DNA from: Brevibacillus sedimenti
GTDB lineage: Bacteria; Bacillota; Bacilli; Brevibacillales; Brevibacillaceae
Assembly (NCBI RefSeq): GCF_020923495.1
Contig: NZ_CP064048.1
Span: 638,501 to 702,500 of the forward strand
Length of the DNA stretch: 64,000 bases
Direction: 5' to 3'
The notes below the pieces were generated by a model. The model had not been told where the DNA came from. It saw nothing but the letters and a program-made list of their open reading frames with translations, and made no database searches. A program made the position numbers and the translations under genes. Of the stretch, positions 1 through 7,860 are shown one piece after another (the first letter of the stretch is position 1; the number at the start of each line of letters is the position of its first letter).

Positions 1-483
1 TTGAATCAGGTCGTATTTGTACGCAAAAAAGGTAGAAATGGACGTAATGATGTTGCCAAACATCAGCCCCACAAGCGGGATAAAAATGGAGTCTTTCATC
101 TTGATTCGATCAAGAATTTTCATAAACACGAATGTTCCGATTAGCGCAAATGCAAACGCAACAATCATCTTTTGCAGAGGACTTGCGCTCGTAAAGAGCA
201 GCAAGGATACCAACACACCCAGCCTGGCCGAGTCCAGCGTTCCCGCCGTCGTCGGGGAGACAAACTTGTTGCGGCTGAGCTGCTGCATGATCAATCCGCA
301 GATGCTCATACTCGCGCCCGCCATGATAATGCTGATCAGTCGAGGCAGTCTGCTGACCAACAAGATCTGCGCCTGGTCTTCACGAAGGCCGAACAGATCC
401 AGCGGGGAGATGTCCTTGACGCCGATGAAAATGGATGTAACCGATAGTGCGATAAGCGCAGTAAACAGATATCTCTTTTTCAT
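1..483 (-). CDS. yclN: Siderophore ABC transporter permease, FecCD family, YclN-like (5' part; runs off the left edge)
   Basis: The first 161 codons lie in the window; the gene continues beyond base 1. The start ATG at 483-481 opens with MKKRYLFTALIALSVTSIF, a membrane segment. A conserved FecCD stretch follows, with SRLPRLISIIMAGASMSICG and NKFVSPTTAGTLD, which closely resembles Bacillus YclN, a petrobactin importer permease. It would carry ferric siderophore across the membrane together with a second permease, an ATPase and a lipoprotein that are not in the window. A sigma-A-type promoter and a Fur box lie upstream, so iron repression is likely. The family call is firm; the exact substrate is inferred. 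Confidence 0.85.
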   Translation of the reverse strand, partial: MKKRYLFTALIALSVTSIFIGVKDISPLDLFGLREDQAQILLVSRLPRLISIIMAGASMSICGLIMQQLSRNKFVSPTTAGTLDSARLGVLVSLLLFTSASPLQKMIVAFAFALIGTFVFMKILDRIKMKDSIFIPLVGLMFGNIITSISTFFAYKYDLIQ

Positions 484-547
484 GTCGCTTCCTTACTCTT
501 CCCTGATCGACTCGGGATGTTTTCTCGCGGATAAAAGCCACTGGCAC

Positions 548-577
548 CAATAATGATATTAATTATCATTCTCATGA
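548..577 (-). promoter_or_regulatory. Fur box upstream of yclN-like gene
   Basis: TAATGATATTAATTATCATT followed by CTCAT matches the Fur operator pattern of AT-rich inverted repeats (GATAATNATNATTATC). It lies just downstream of the promoter of the siderophore permease gene, so it would block transcription when iron is plentiful. Confidence 0.75.
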
Positions 578-585
578 CAGGTACT

Positions 586-613
586 ATTCTAACACGTTCC
601 GGGTATCTGTCAA
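586..613 (-). promoter_or_regulatory. Sigma-A-type promoter for yclN-like gene
   Basis: Read on the minus strand, TTGACA (613-608) and TAGAAT (591-586) are separated by 16 bases. The predicted start falls beside the Fur box. Confidence 0.65.
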
Positions 614-690
614 CAGCGTTTTTGGAAAAAAGCGCCGTATCAATGAGTTGTATGTCCCAATATTTCATATCACGTTTTCCCATGAAAAAA

Positions 691-1060
691 GACACCCGGT
701 CACAGGTGTCTCAGCGTGTAGACAAAGGTCGCGGCGCATGGGAGATCGGGCCCGCTCGCTCGCTTGACGCCCAGCACAGAAGCGGATGAAGTCCGCTCCA
801 AAACGAGACGCGGGCAGGGGACAAACATCTGGGTGTTTCGATGAAGTGAGACTTGTGTCCCCTGTTGATCCCCGCGTCTTCGTTTTTATGCTGAGTCGGT
901 CGTCAAAGGAGCTCGCTTGGCCCATCACTCCATGCCCGAACTTTATCTCCACCTTCGGTTGATCAATATGCAGGCCTTCCGGCCTGGAAATCATTTTCTT
1001 ATGGACGCTTATTCAATGAACCGTTTGTCTTCAGTCTGAAACACCCGGTCACAGGTGTCT
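691..1060. repeat. Terminator-inserted repeat element, copy A (element 711-1039), flanked by duplicated hairpins
   Basis: The element begins tcagcgtgtagacaaag and ends gtttgtcttcagtctga, an imperfect terminal inverted repeat. On each side stands the same host hairpin, GACACC-loop-GGTGTC (691-710 and 1041-1059); the outer flanks are an A-run and a T-run, as in a bidirectional terminator. The interior closely matches the triplicated element at 17.8-18.9 kb (inverted) and carries a long internal hairpin (AGGGGACA paired with TGTCCCCT). No convincing coding sequence. It fills the gap between the yclN promoter and the end of the SagB gene. Confidence 0.8.
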
Positions 1061-1089
1061 TTTTTCGCGGAATGCCGTCATCGGTGCGG

Positions 1090-2667
1090 CTAGCTGTGCA
1101 AGCTCCCCTCCAGACGGGCGGCAGGGCGGCAGGGACCTACCGGGAGCTGGATCAGGCAGGTTTGGCCGCGTGAGGCGATGCCATAAATCCCGTCGCACAC
1201 ATCCGCATCGTATCCAAGCAGCGGATGCCCCGCCATTCCGAGGGCTGTTGCCGCCAACAGCACATGCTGCACGAGCATGCCCGCTTCCATCTGTTGAATG
1301 CGGTATCCCCTGTAGCCCAGTGCCGTTTTGAGGTGATCCCGCTCCCCCGCCAGATGCAGGCATAGCGGGGTTTGCAGCAGATTGACGTTGTCCAGCGTCA
1401 TGGCCTGTTGGAGCGACAGCCGATGATCGCCGGGACGTTCCAGCTGCAAGGCATGCGCACCGCTGTCATAGCGGTAGGCACCGTCCGGGATTCCTTCCAC
1501 ACGATGCAGACAGAGATAGAGCGAGATGCGAGGGTGAGGATTCGCGCTGCTGCCGTCCAAATCATTTCGGTAGGCGAAGGAAGCAATTGCCTCCCGCAGC
1601 ATTGCGGCCAGCTGCTCCTGGCTTACCCGGCCCAGCACGAAGTCGATCCCCGGCGAATGCCGCCCTCTGCACGCTGCTGCCAGGTCATAGACCAACCGCT
1701 CTGCCTCGGGCAGGAACACCGCCCGCCCCTTTACGGACTCCTGCCTCTCACCCTCTATCTGCACAAACGCCCGTGTCGATTCCAGCAGGGAGGCTTCGTT
1801 CATCCTGACCAGCATCGGATACGGGCGGACCCGCTGCGATCGGACGTAGTGCTCATGCGCAACAGGCATCAACTCCCGGCACAATTCACTGGCCGTGATC
1901 ACCTCATCACTCCCCCTGTCAGAAAACCAGGTCATCCCCGGTTCCACTGACAGCGGAATGACCGCATATACGCTCTCGTCCTGTTCGGACAGTCCGAGCA
2001 AATGGTTAATGGCCCTGTCAAGAAACTGGAAGTACACTCCGGCCGAAAAGCCAAATCGTTTCGCCACCTCCAGCATCTGCCCGATCAGCACTCCGGCATC
2101 CAACCCCTGCAGCCGGTAGGAAAAGTTATGGTATTTAAAAAAATTTTTCCAAAACACCGTCGAGACAAACACCGTGCCGAAGCACGCCGACACGTCACAG
2201 CGATTGCCGAGAGCCCTGGCGACATAGGAGTCAAAATTGCCTTCCCGCAGCAGCACCAGGCGGTGATGTGCAGCATCGTAATGGTAGACCCCTGTCGGCA
2301 GTTCCATGATTCGCAAATACAGGTACAATTCGTTGGGATACAGTGCCCCGCCGGAAGGAACAAAGCGCCGGAACGCATGCATCACGCCGCCTTCGCATCC
2401 CATTCCATCCCCGGGATAGTCCCATTGGCTGACCTTGGTCAGCCCGTACACATACCAGAGAAAATGGCCGATGTCGGACAGCGCAGGCGTTCCGGTCACC
2501 TCCCGTCCTATCAGCGTCAGCGGCACTTCCGCCGAAAGCGGGACGACAGGCAGGCCGCGGTAAAGTTTATACCCGAGGGGCGCGTCGCTCCAATCCACCT
2601 CCCAGTCCGGCGGCTCAAGCCTGTCAATGTTACCGTGCAGGTGGTGCAAAAATGAATCCAGACGCAT
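1090..2667 (-). CDS. SagB-type FMN-dependent (thi)azoline dehydrogenase of a TOMM cluster
   Basis: A 525-residue protein of the nitroreductase-fold SagB family, which oxidises the azoline rings made by the cyclodehydratase to thiazoles and oxazoles. The motif RRFVPSGGALYPNELYLYL at about residues 100-118 is typical of SagB proteins, and the length suits a tandem two-domain form with a weaker second copy after residue 290. It starts 22 bases after the cyclodehydratase stop, in the same operon as the precursor gene. It is the last gene of the cluster, and copy A of the repeat lies just beyond. Family call strong; activity inferred from context. Confidence 0.85.
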   Translation of the reverse strand: MRLDSFLHHLHGNIDRLEPPDWEVDWSDAPLGYKLYRGLPVVPLSAEVPLTLIGREVTGTPALSDIGHFLWYVYGLTKVSQWDYPGDGMGCEGGVMHAFRRFVPSGGALYPNELYLYLRIMELPTGVYHYDAAHHRLVLLREGNFDSYVARALGNRCDVSACFGTVFVSTVFWKNFFKYHNFSYRLQGLDAGVLIGQMLEVAKRFGFSAGVYFQFLDRAINHLLGLSEQDESVYAVIPLSVEPGMTWFSDRGSDEVITASELCRELMPVAHEHYVRSQRVRPYPMLVRMNEASLLESTRAFVQIEGERQESVKGRAVFLPEAERLVYDLAAACRGRHSPGIDFVLGRVSQEQLAAMLREAIASFAYRNDLDGSSANPHPRISLYLCLHRVEGIPDGAYRYDSGAHALQLERPGDHRLSLQQAMTLDNVNLLQTPLCLHLAGERDHLKTALGYRGYRIQQMEAGMLVQHVLLAATALGMAGHPLLGYDADVCDGIYGIASRGQTCLIQLPVGPCRPAARLEGSLHS

Positions 2668-2688
2668 AAGACTTCCTCCCGTCCGGGA

Positions 2689-4632
2689 TTATGGAAACGG
2701 ATGCGGATGGGGATTGAGCTGATCCGGTGTCAACGGCTGCCTGACATATCCCAGCTCCATGGGGACACGCAGCACCCGGTCCAACCCTTCCAGGCGGGTC
2801 AGGTGATACCCGAACGTCATCGGCAGCATCCCCGGAATCAGCACTTTTACGCAGTACAGGCTGTTTCGCCGCATCTCCGGTGTGGTCTGGTCCACCACGA
2901 TGACATCGAGGTTTACGCGCCGAAATGCCTGGAGCATATCCTTCAAGTCATCGGTCAGGTCGGCCGACTTCTTCTGCTGCGGAAATGATTCGTCAAACGT
3001 GTGCAGCGGGCGGTCTTCATTCAGCAGAAAAGCCAGGCGCTTCTCCGCTTGCGGCAACCCGTACAGCATGGAGTGGTCTTCCATCTCCTGCACCAGAAAC
3101 GGATCGTCCATCATTCGCTCATACTTCTCCCGAAACGCCGCAAATTTGCCGTCAATTGTACCCATCATGTCAGCCAGTTCGTGGACCGCCCCTTTCACCG
3201 CCCGGACCGGGTCCGGATGAGCTCCGGCCGCACAGATGAGATTCACTCCTGTTTGTTTTCTGTTTTTGGCCAGCACCCACACGCTTGGTATGCCGTTCTC
3301 CATCGTCGCGTTGTAAAAATGCAGGTCGTAGCCTCCCACCGTCTTCGCACGCTCGATCATCAATTGCAGTTCTGTATCGTCGAGGGAATCGGGGTCAAGG
3401 CGCGGAAGCGGCAGCTGGGCGTACCAGGTCATCAGGAACGAATCGCGCTCCACCACTTCCAAAATGCCGTAGAAGATTGCTTCCTCCAGACTTCCCCCCA
3501 AGGCGCATCCGTTGGACGTCTCATAGACGAAGCCGTCCCCGTAATTCAGGCTGTAATAGGCCAACAGCTCCGGAACCAGAATCGGACGCTCCTGCATGCA
3601 GGAGTAGCCCCACACCCATTTGATCGGGCGGTCAGGATCAAACGGCCGGTACGGAAAATCAGGACGTGCGTATTGATCCTTGGCGTGCACCCCTACCGTG
3701 AGCGGGTTGAGCGCTTGATCGGCAAGGTTGCGGTAGCTGTCGTACACGACCGTCCGTTTGCCGCGCGGTTCCAAACCGCAGTACCGCTCCAATCCCTCCA
3801 AAATCGCCAACAACTCGCTTTCCGCGAAGGAATGCGTCCGCCCCGCCGTCGATTCGTCCCCCACAAACAGCGGCAGATTGACGCTGACAACGGCAAACGG
3901 CGCCTCGTAGTTGTTCCGTTTTCCGTTGAGCAATCCCGTCCGGGAATCCAGGTAGTCCCTGCTCAGAACGTCTTTCAGCTCATCCAGCGAACGGCAGCGG
4001 TACCTGTCGGCACTCAGCTTGGGGCGGGGTGCGAGCGAAATCTGCGCCGCCATCGGTGAATCGTCGGGCAGTTCACCGCAAACCGGGCACAGCGGGTCGG
4101 GCAGAAAAAAGTGACGCGAGCTCTCCAGCGTTTTCAGGTTGACCAGACAGACGTGTTCTTCCAGGTGGGCCTGCCCGCCCTGCAGCACCCGTTCGGCTTC
4201 GGCGATGAGCAGGTGAGCTGTCTGCAGCATCCCGGTCCGCGACGCCCACGGGTCCCGCGGCATCCCTCCCTGCTCCGCCAGCGCCCGTTTCCATTCCCAC
4301 ATCTGGCTGCGGTCTATTCTCGCCACGATCCGCCGCAGGTCCGCACACTGGGAGCAACCCGGCTTCCCCGGGCGCACCAGCGGTCCAATTACAGCTTCGC
4401 CGCATGCGGCAAATCCCCGCAGCCAGGGAATGCCGGCCGGTTGAAACAGCACCTCAGCCTGCTTATGGACAGCAGGCTCCCAGGTATCGTGCAAAACCAG
4501 CACGAGGTCCGCCGATTCCGGCAGGCTGGTTTTTACGTCGGCATGACGAACAATCCGGTATTGAGAGGACAATGCCCTGCTCACGAAGGCGGCCAACAGC
4601 CCTTCTCCAACAACAACCACACCAGCACTCAC
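2689..4632 (-). CDS. TOMM cyclodehydratase: leader-binding ThiF-like domain fused to YcaO
   Basis: A 647-residue fused C/D protein. The N-terminal part (about 1-200) is a ThiF/E1-like module with the zinc-type cysteine pairs CSQC (93-96) and CPVC (182-185). The rest is a YcaO domain with the ATP-binding acidic helix in SNGCALGGSLEEAIFYG and EVVERDSF. The protein ends NPHPHPFP, matching the C-terminal PxPxP motif of azoline-forming YcaO enzymes. It would use ATP to cyclise Cys/Ser/Thr of the precursor to azolines. Its ATG overlaps the stop of the preceding gene by four bases (4629-4632), so the two are translationally coupled. Confidence 0.9.
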   Translation of the reverse strand: MSAGVVVVGEGLLAAFVSRALSSQYRIVRHADVKTSLPESADLVLVLHDTWEPAVHKQAEVLFQPAGIPWLRGFAACGEAVIGPLVRPGKPGCSQCADLRRIVARIDRSQMWEWKRALAEQGGMPRDPWASRTGMLQTAHLLIAEAERVLQGGQAHLEEHVCLVNLKTLESSRHFFLPDPLCPVCGELPDDSPMAAQISLAPRPKLSADRYRCRSLDELKDVLSRDYLDSRTGLLNGKRNNYEAPFAVVSVNLPLFVGDESTAGRTHSFAESELLAILEGLERYCGLEPRGKRTVVYDSYRNLADQALNPLTVGVHAKDQYARPDFPYRPFDPDRPIKWVWGYSCMQERPILVPELLAYYSLNYGDGFVYETSNGCALGGSLEEAIFYGILEVVERDSFLMTWYAQLPLPRLDPDSLDDTELQLMIERAKTVGGYDLHFYNATMENGIPSVWVLAKNRKQTGVNLICAAGAHPDPVRAVKGAVHELADMMGTIDGKFAAFREKYERMMDDPFLVQEMEDHSMLYGLPQAEKRLAFLLNEDRPLHTFDESFPQQKKSADLTDDLKDMLQAFRRVNLDVIVVDQTTPEMRRNSLYCVKVLIPGMLPMTFGYHLTRLEGLDRVLRVPMELGYVRQPLTPDQLNPHPHPFP

Positions 4633-6593
4633 CGGGACTCCTCCTCTCGCACCAGCACGCCAAACACCCCTGCCAATCCTTCGCGCAAAAACGGCTCCAG
4701 CGCCAGATCACAGACCAGCAGCCGCTTGTTATTTCGTCGCAGCACCTGCAAAGCGGACTGCACAACCATGACATGATCGTCCGCTTCACACGCCGGGATG
4801 CTCAGGCTTTGCGGCGTCTTGTCTGCCAGCAGCACGTCGGGAACCTCCACCGCCTGCATCCCGGAGTGCGCCGCCTGGTTCTGCGCCTTTTGCAGCGCCT
4901 GCTGCAGCGACTGCCGCAGAGCTGACGCCACGTGGAACCCCACGCTGCCATACCACCGGCCATTCAAGCCGACCCACACCACGGGGAACCCGCAGACGTC
5001 CTCTCCCAAGCCGATCAGCGGCGCCTCCTGCATTGTGGTCAACGCCTGCAAGTAATAGCGGCAGGGCTCGTCTGCGACCGTTTCCACCTGCAGCAAAGAG
5101 ATGCGCGGCTGCTCGCTTGCGTATCGTCTCCTCAAGGCCTCGGTCAAACACTTCCGCAGTCCCCGGCTTACGCCTTCTGCTGCTGTTTCACCTGCCCCAA
5201 TGCCGATACATTCATCCGGTTGGAGCGTGATCTTGTCGGCCTCCTGCTCGGCGGAGAGCGCCGACAACAGCCGATCAGCCAATTTCGTCACGTACGCTTC
5301 GATCCCCGCAAGCCCCGCTTCCCGCCGCGCCTCATCATGCGTCAACCCTGTACAAACCACTGCCGGCTGCAGGCGATCCGGCCCCTCCGCCAGCGGATCG
5401 ACAGCCTGAACCACGCACTGTGCCAATGGAATCTGCCGGGTATCCAATGGTTCCCACACGTGCAAAATGCCGGTTACCGGCGATGTGAGCCGGCTGAAAA
5501 CCGGAGTCAATCCGTCCGTATCCCGCCTGCCGGCATCCCGTTCAAGCGGCAGATCGGAAACGTTGATCCACTCGATTGGTTTACAGCCCGTCACCAACGG
5601 ATGGGGCAGGAACGAATGCCAGCTTCCTTCCAACGTCTCCAGGTCCAACAGAAAGAATTGCGGCTCTGTCCGGAATACGCCTGCCGCCGTTTTGAACCAT
5701 TCGAACACCATGACATTCGCCAGCATGGCTGCCGCGGTGGAGGAAAAGGCGTGCTGCTTCGGGTCTTTGCGCACTGCCGACAGGTGCAGGCGACGCCACG
5801 CCGACTCCCAACATCCCGCGCTGTCCGGATGCACCAGCGGACCGGCCATCCCTGTCTCATGGATGCACAAGGCCGGGAGGAACACCTTTTTTTCCTGCTT
5901 GCAAATGTCTTGAAGAAGACACAGTTCCTCGACATCCCCCTTTTCTGACACGTACAGGATCGCATCAAACGGCTGGACAAACTCCCGCCAGGAGAAGACT
6001 CCCCCTTTTTGCAGCGAAATGGCCTCCAGTGATACCTCAGGGTCTTCTTTTCGTGCATGTTCCGCCAGTTCCGCCAACCGCTGCCGATTGGTGACCGCCT
6101 CATCCGTGATCAGTACGTGCAGCCTGGGCAGTCCCGACTCCAACAATGCCGCTGCCAGCGAGAGCAAAAACGTGCCGGCGCCCGCCGCAGCCACCCTGGT
6201 CTGACGATACGTCTGAAAGCGGTAGGCACCCGAGTCCGCGAAACTGTCCAAAAATTCGATTTGCTCCGCATATCGTTTGCGTATCCCTTCCGGCAGTTGA
6301 TGCGGCCGATCCCGGCTTACATCACGGACAAAACCGTTTTTGTACAGCACCTCTGCAATCTCATACACCCGGTTCCGGTGCGGGGCCGGCAGTCCGTCCG
6401 TCAACTCCTCCAGCGTATGCTCGCCATTCAACACCGGCATCAGTTTTTCCATCCACTGCAGGATCGTCCTGCCTTCCATGTAAAGCGAGCCGACGTTGTT
6501 CCGAACATGTACTCCGCCGGATGGATCGGGAAGAAAAAACGTATCTCCCTTCACTTTCAGACGCATCGAAGGCTTCAAACCTGTCATCCCCAT
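4629..6593 (-). CDS. Putative thiazole-containing bacteriocin maturation protein (ocin_ThiF-like)
   Basis: A 654-residue protein like the ThiF-like partner found in Bacillus heterocycloanthracin/sonorensin clusters. It begins with a winged-helix-like segment (MRLKVKGDTFFLPDPSGGVH through VLYKNGFV, about 10-90), resembling the leader-binding part of such partners, followed by a divergent ThiF-like region (RVAAAGAGTFLLSLAAALLE, about 135-155). The start ATG has a good ribosome site (gggagg, five bases away). It is the first gene after the precursor and its terminator-like hairpin, and it overlaps the YcaO gene. It probably presents the leader peptide to the cyclodehydratase; its exact role is not seen in the sequence. 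Confidence 0.8.
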   Translation of the reverse strand: MGMTGLKPSMRLKVKGDTFFLPDPSGGVHVRNNVGSLYMEGRTILQWMEKLMPVLNGEHTLEELTDGLPAPHRNRVYEIAEVLYKNGFVRDVSRDRPHQLPEGIRKRYAEQIEFLDSFADSGAYRFQTYRQTRVAAAGAGTFLLSLAAALLESGLPRLHVLITDEAVTNRQRLAELAEHARKEDPEVSLEAISLQKGGVFSWREFVQPFDAILYVSEKGDVEELCLLQDICKQEKKVFLPALCIHETGMAGPLVHPDSAGCWESAWRRLHLSAVRKDPKQHAFSSTAAAMLANVMVFEWFKTAAGVFRTEPQFFLLDLETLEGSWHSFLPHPLVTGCKPIEWINVSDLPLERDAGRRDTDGLTPVFSRLTSPVTGILHVWEPLDTRQIPLAQCVVQAVDPLAEGPDRLQPAVVCTGLTHDEARREAGLAGIEAYVTKLADRLLSALSAEQEADKITLQPDECIGIGAGETAAEGVSRGLRKCLTEALRRRYASEQPRISLLQVETVADEPCRYYLQALTTMQEAPLIGLGEDVCGFPVVWVGLNGRWYGSVGFHVASALRQSLQQALQKAQNQAAHSGMQAVEVPDVLLADKTPQSLSIPACEADDHVMVVQSALQVLRRNNKRLLVCDLALEPFLREGLAGVFGVLVREEESR

Positions 6594-6777
6594 GGTCCCT
6601 CCCGTTCGCCGTGCTGACTATGCGCATCCATCCCACAATGACATTTCGTGTTCATCATATGTACCGCTATTTGTCCTTCTTGCCTACTTTGTGGGGAGGG
6701 CTTCTTTAGACAGCCCGCTTCCTTGACACGAATCCTGACAGGCCCGTCACTTCCAACCGAACCCGTCGCTTCCAACC

Positions 6778-6826
6778 GAAAAAGAAGCCGAACCCCTTGC
6801 AAGTGAAGGGATTCGGCTCTTTTTCC
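6778..6826 (-). terminator. Hairpin between TOMM precursor and maturation genes
   Basis: AGCCGAATCCCTT pairs with AAGGGGTTCGGCT, and T-runs follow on both strands. On the minus strand it lies 25 bases after the precursor stop and about 185 bases before the maturation genes. It could end most transcripts after the precursor and let some through to the enzymes, giving excess precursor. Confidence 0.75.
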
Positions 6827-6851
6827 AATAATAATAAAAACGATATTCGGG

Positions 6852-7118
6852 CTATCCCCAGCACCGTCCGCACCGCGGGAAGAAGCAGTTGTGGCAGCGT
6901 GGGACAAAGCAGTTGAAGCAGCGCGGGAAAAAGCAATTGGCGCAGCGTGGGAAGAAGCAGTTGCGGCAGCGCGGGGCAAAACAGTTGCGGCAGCGTCCCC
7001 CACATCGCCCGCAGTTGAATTGAGCGTATTCGTATTCCGGATTTTCATAGGGAACCATTTCGCTCGCATGAAATTCATCCGCTTCCAAGTTTCTCATTTC
7101 CTTTTTGAAATCGTCCAA
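6852..7118 (-). CDS. Heterocycloanthracin/sonorensin-type TOMM precursor peptide
   Basis: An 88-residue peptide with an acidic leader (MDDFKKEMRNLEADEFHASE...) and a Cys-rich core. The core holds a run of eight-residue repeats of the type C-x-N-C-F-x-P-R, ending CGRCWG, with 13 cysteines spaced two or five residues apart. This is the pattern of precursors whose Cys are made into thiazoles. TTG at 7118-7116 is chosen as start because GGAGGT lies seven bases upstream; the in-frame ATG at 7133 has no ribosome site and would place GGAGGT inside the gene. The leader start MDDF also fits my recollection of the family. A hairpin follows the stop. Confidence 0.88.
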   Translation of the reverse strand: MDDFKKEMRNLEADEFHASEMVPYENPEYEYAQFNCGRCGGRCRNCFAPRCRNCFFPRCANCFFPRCFNCFVPRCHNCFFPRCGRCWG

Positions 7119-7169
7119 TTGTGATACCTCCATTCAAGAATTGACCTGGAAATTTAGGAACGGCCATCG

Positions 7170-7406
7170 TCAAAAGCTGTCACCGTACGCGTCGTACACG
7201 TCGTAGTAGCCTGCGTACGGGTCAACATAATCAACGTAGTCCAGATATTCGTCATAGAACGGCGCCTGGTAGACAACCGGCACGTAAGACAGATAGGGCG
7301 AATACATGACCTGATACGGGTGCGGCCAATAATACCACTGCGGATCGTACACGGCTGCGTCGTAAGGTATATAGCCATGTTGGCTTTCAACGGGTGTGCT
7401 GCTCAA
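7170..7406 (-). CDS. Tyrosine-rich small protein next to the TOMM precursor, function unknown
   Basis: Not recognised. From a TTG start at 7406-7404, with AAAGGGGAAAGG upstream as ribosome site, it encodes 78 residues with about 18-20 tyrosines, many Asp and Pro and no Cys. The first half has W/P/Y motifs (DPQWYYWPHPYQVMYSP); the tail is a run of D-Y and Y-D pairs (YLDYVDYVDPYAGYYDVYD). There is no signal peptide or membrane helix. It ends 51 bases before the precursor start on the same strand, so the two are probably co-transcribed. It could be a second modified peptide, a partner of the positively charged core, or an immunity or scaffold protein. The open frame extends upstream to 7739, but that part lies in a repeat. 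Confidence 0.55.
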   Translation of the reverse strand: MSSTPVESQHGYIPYDAAVYDPQWYYWPHPYQVMYSPYLSYVPVVYQAPFYDEYLDYVDYVDPYAGYYDVYDAYGDSF

Positions 7407-7518
7407 TGAAACCTTTCCCCTTTCACCATCTTTCTGATTGCTGCTACAGTGCACAATATTCCGATTTCCCAGATTGGTTGCCTGCCCATATCGAATTGGG
7501 CGTTTATCTAACACGAAA

Positions 7519-7824
7519 GCCACTCCAATACACAGGAGTGGCTTCAGTGTGTAGACAAGGTGACTATTGCAAGGAGAACACGTTTCCGTCATCCGCTCCG
7601 TGCTCGCCCAGCAGGGAAGCACAAACTGTACGCTCCGCATCGATTTGCGGGGGATCGCCAAAGCCGCATGGCTACGCAGCCCATTCAGAGGTGGCGCTCC
7701 TTTCTCCCGCAAATCGCCACTCCGCTCGGTAGGGCTCACAAGTCGCTCTGCCTGGAAACGTGCTTCTCCTGCGGTACAATCGGTTTGTCTTCAGTCTGAG
7801 CCACTCCAATACATAGGAGTGGCT
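7519..7824. repeat. Terminator-inserted repeat element, copy B (element 7544-7799), flanked by duplicated hairpins
   Basis: The termini tcagtgtgtagacaagg and gtttgtcttcagtctga match copy A, but the interior is unrelated in sequence and shorter (256 bases). A 25-base host hairpin, GCCACTCC-loop-GGAGTGGC, is present at 7519-7543 and 7800-7824 with a single mismatch in the loop. No credible coding sequence. It lies between the end of the efflux permease gene and the tyrosine-rich gene, so copies A and B bracket the TOMM cluster in the same orientation. Confidence 0.8.
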
Positions 7825-7860
7825 TTCGGTTGTTCGATGGGTGATGATACCCGCTGCGCG

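Noticed and set aside
17..553. Plus-strand frames at the left edge
   Set aside because: They are antisense to the clear YclN-like permease on the minus strand.
6860..7020. 24-base repeats that look like a CRISPR array
   Set aside because: The repeats have no unique spacers; they are codons of the eight-residue repeats in the precursor peptide.
7407..7739. Upstream extension of the tyrosine-rich gene to 189 codons
   Set aside because: The added part translates repeat copy B and its hairpin; the TTG at 7406 has a proper ribosome site.
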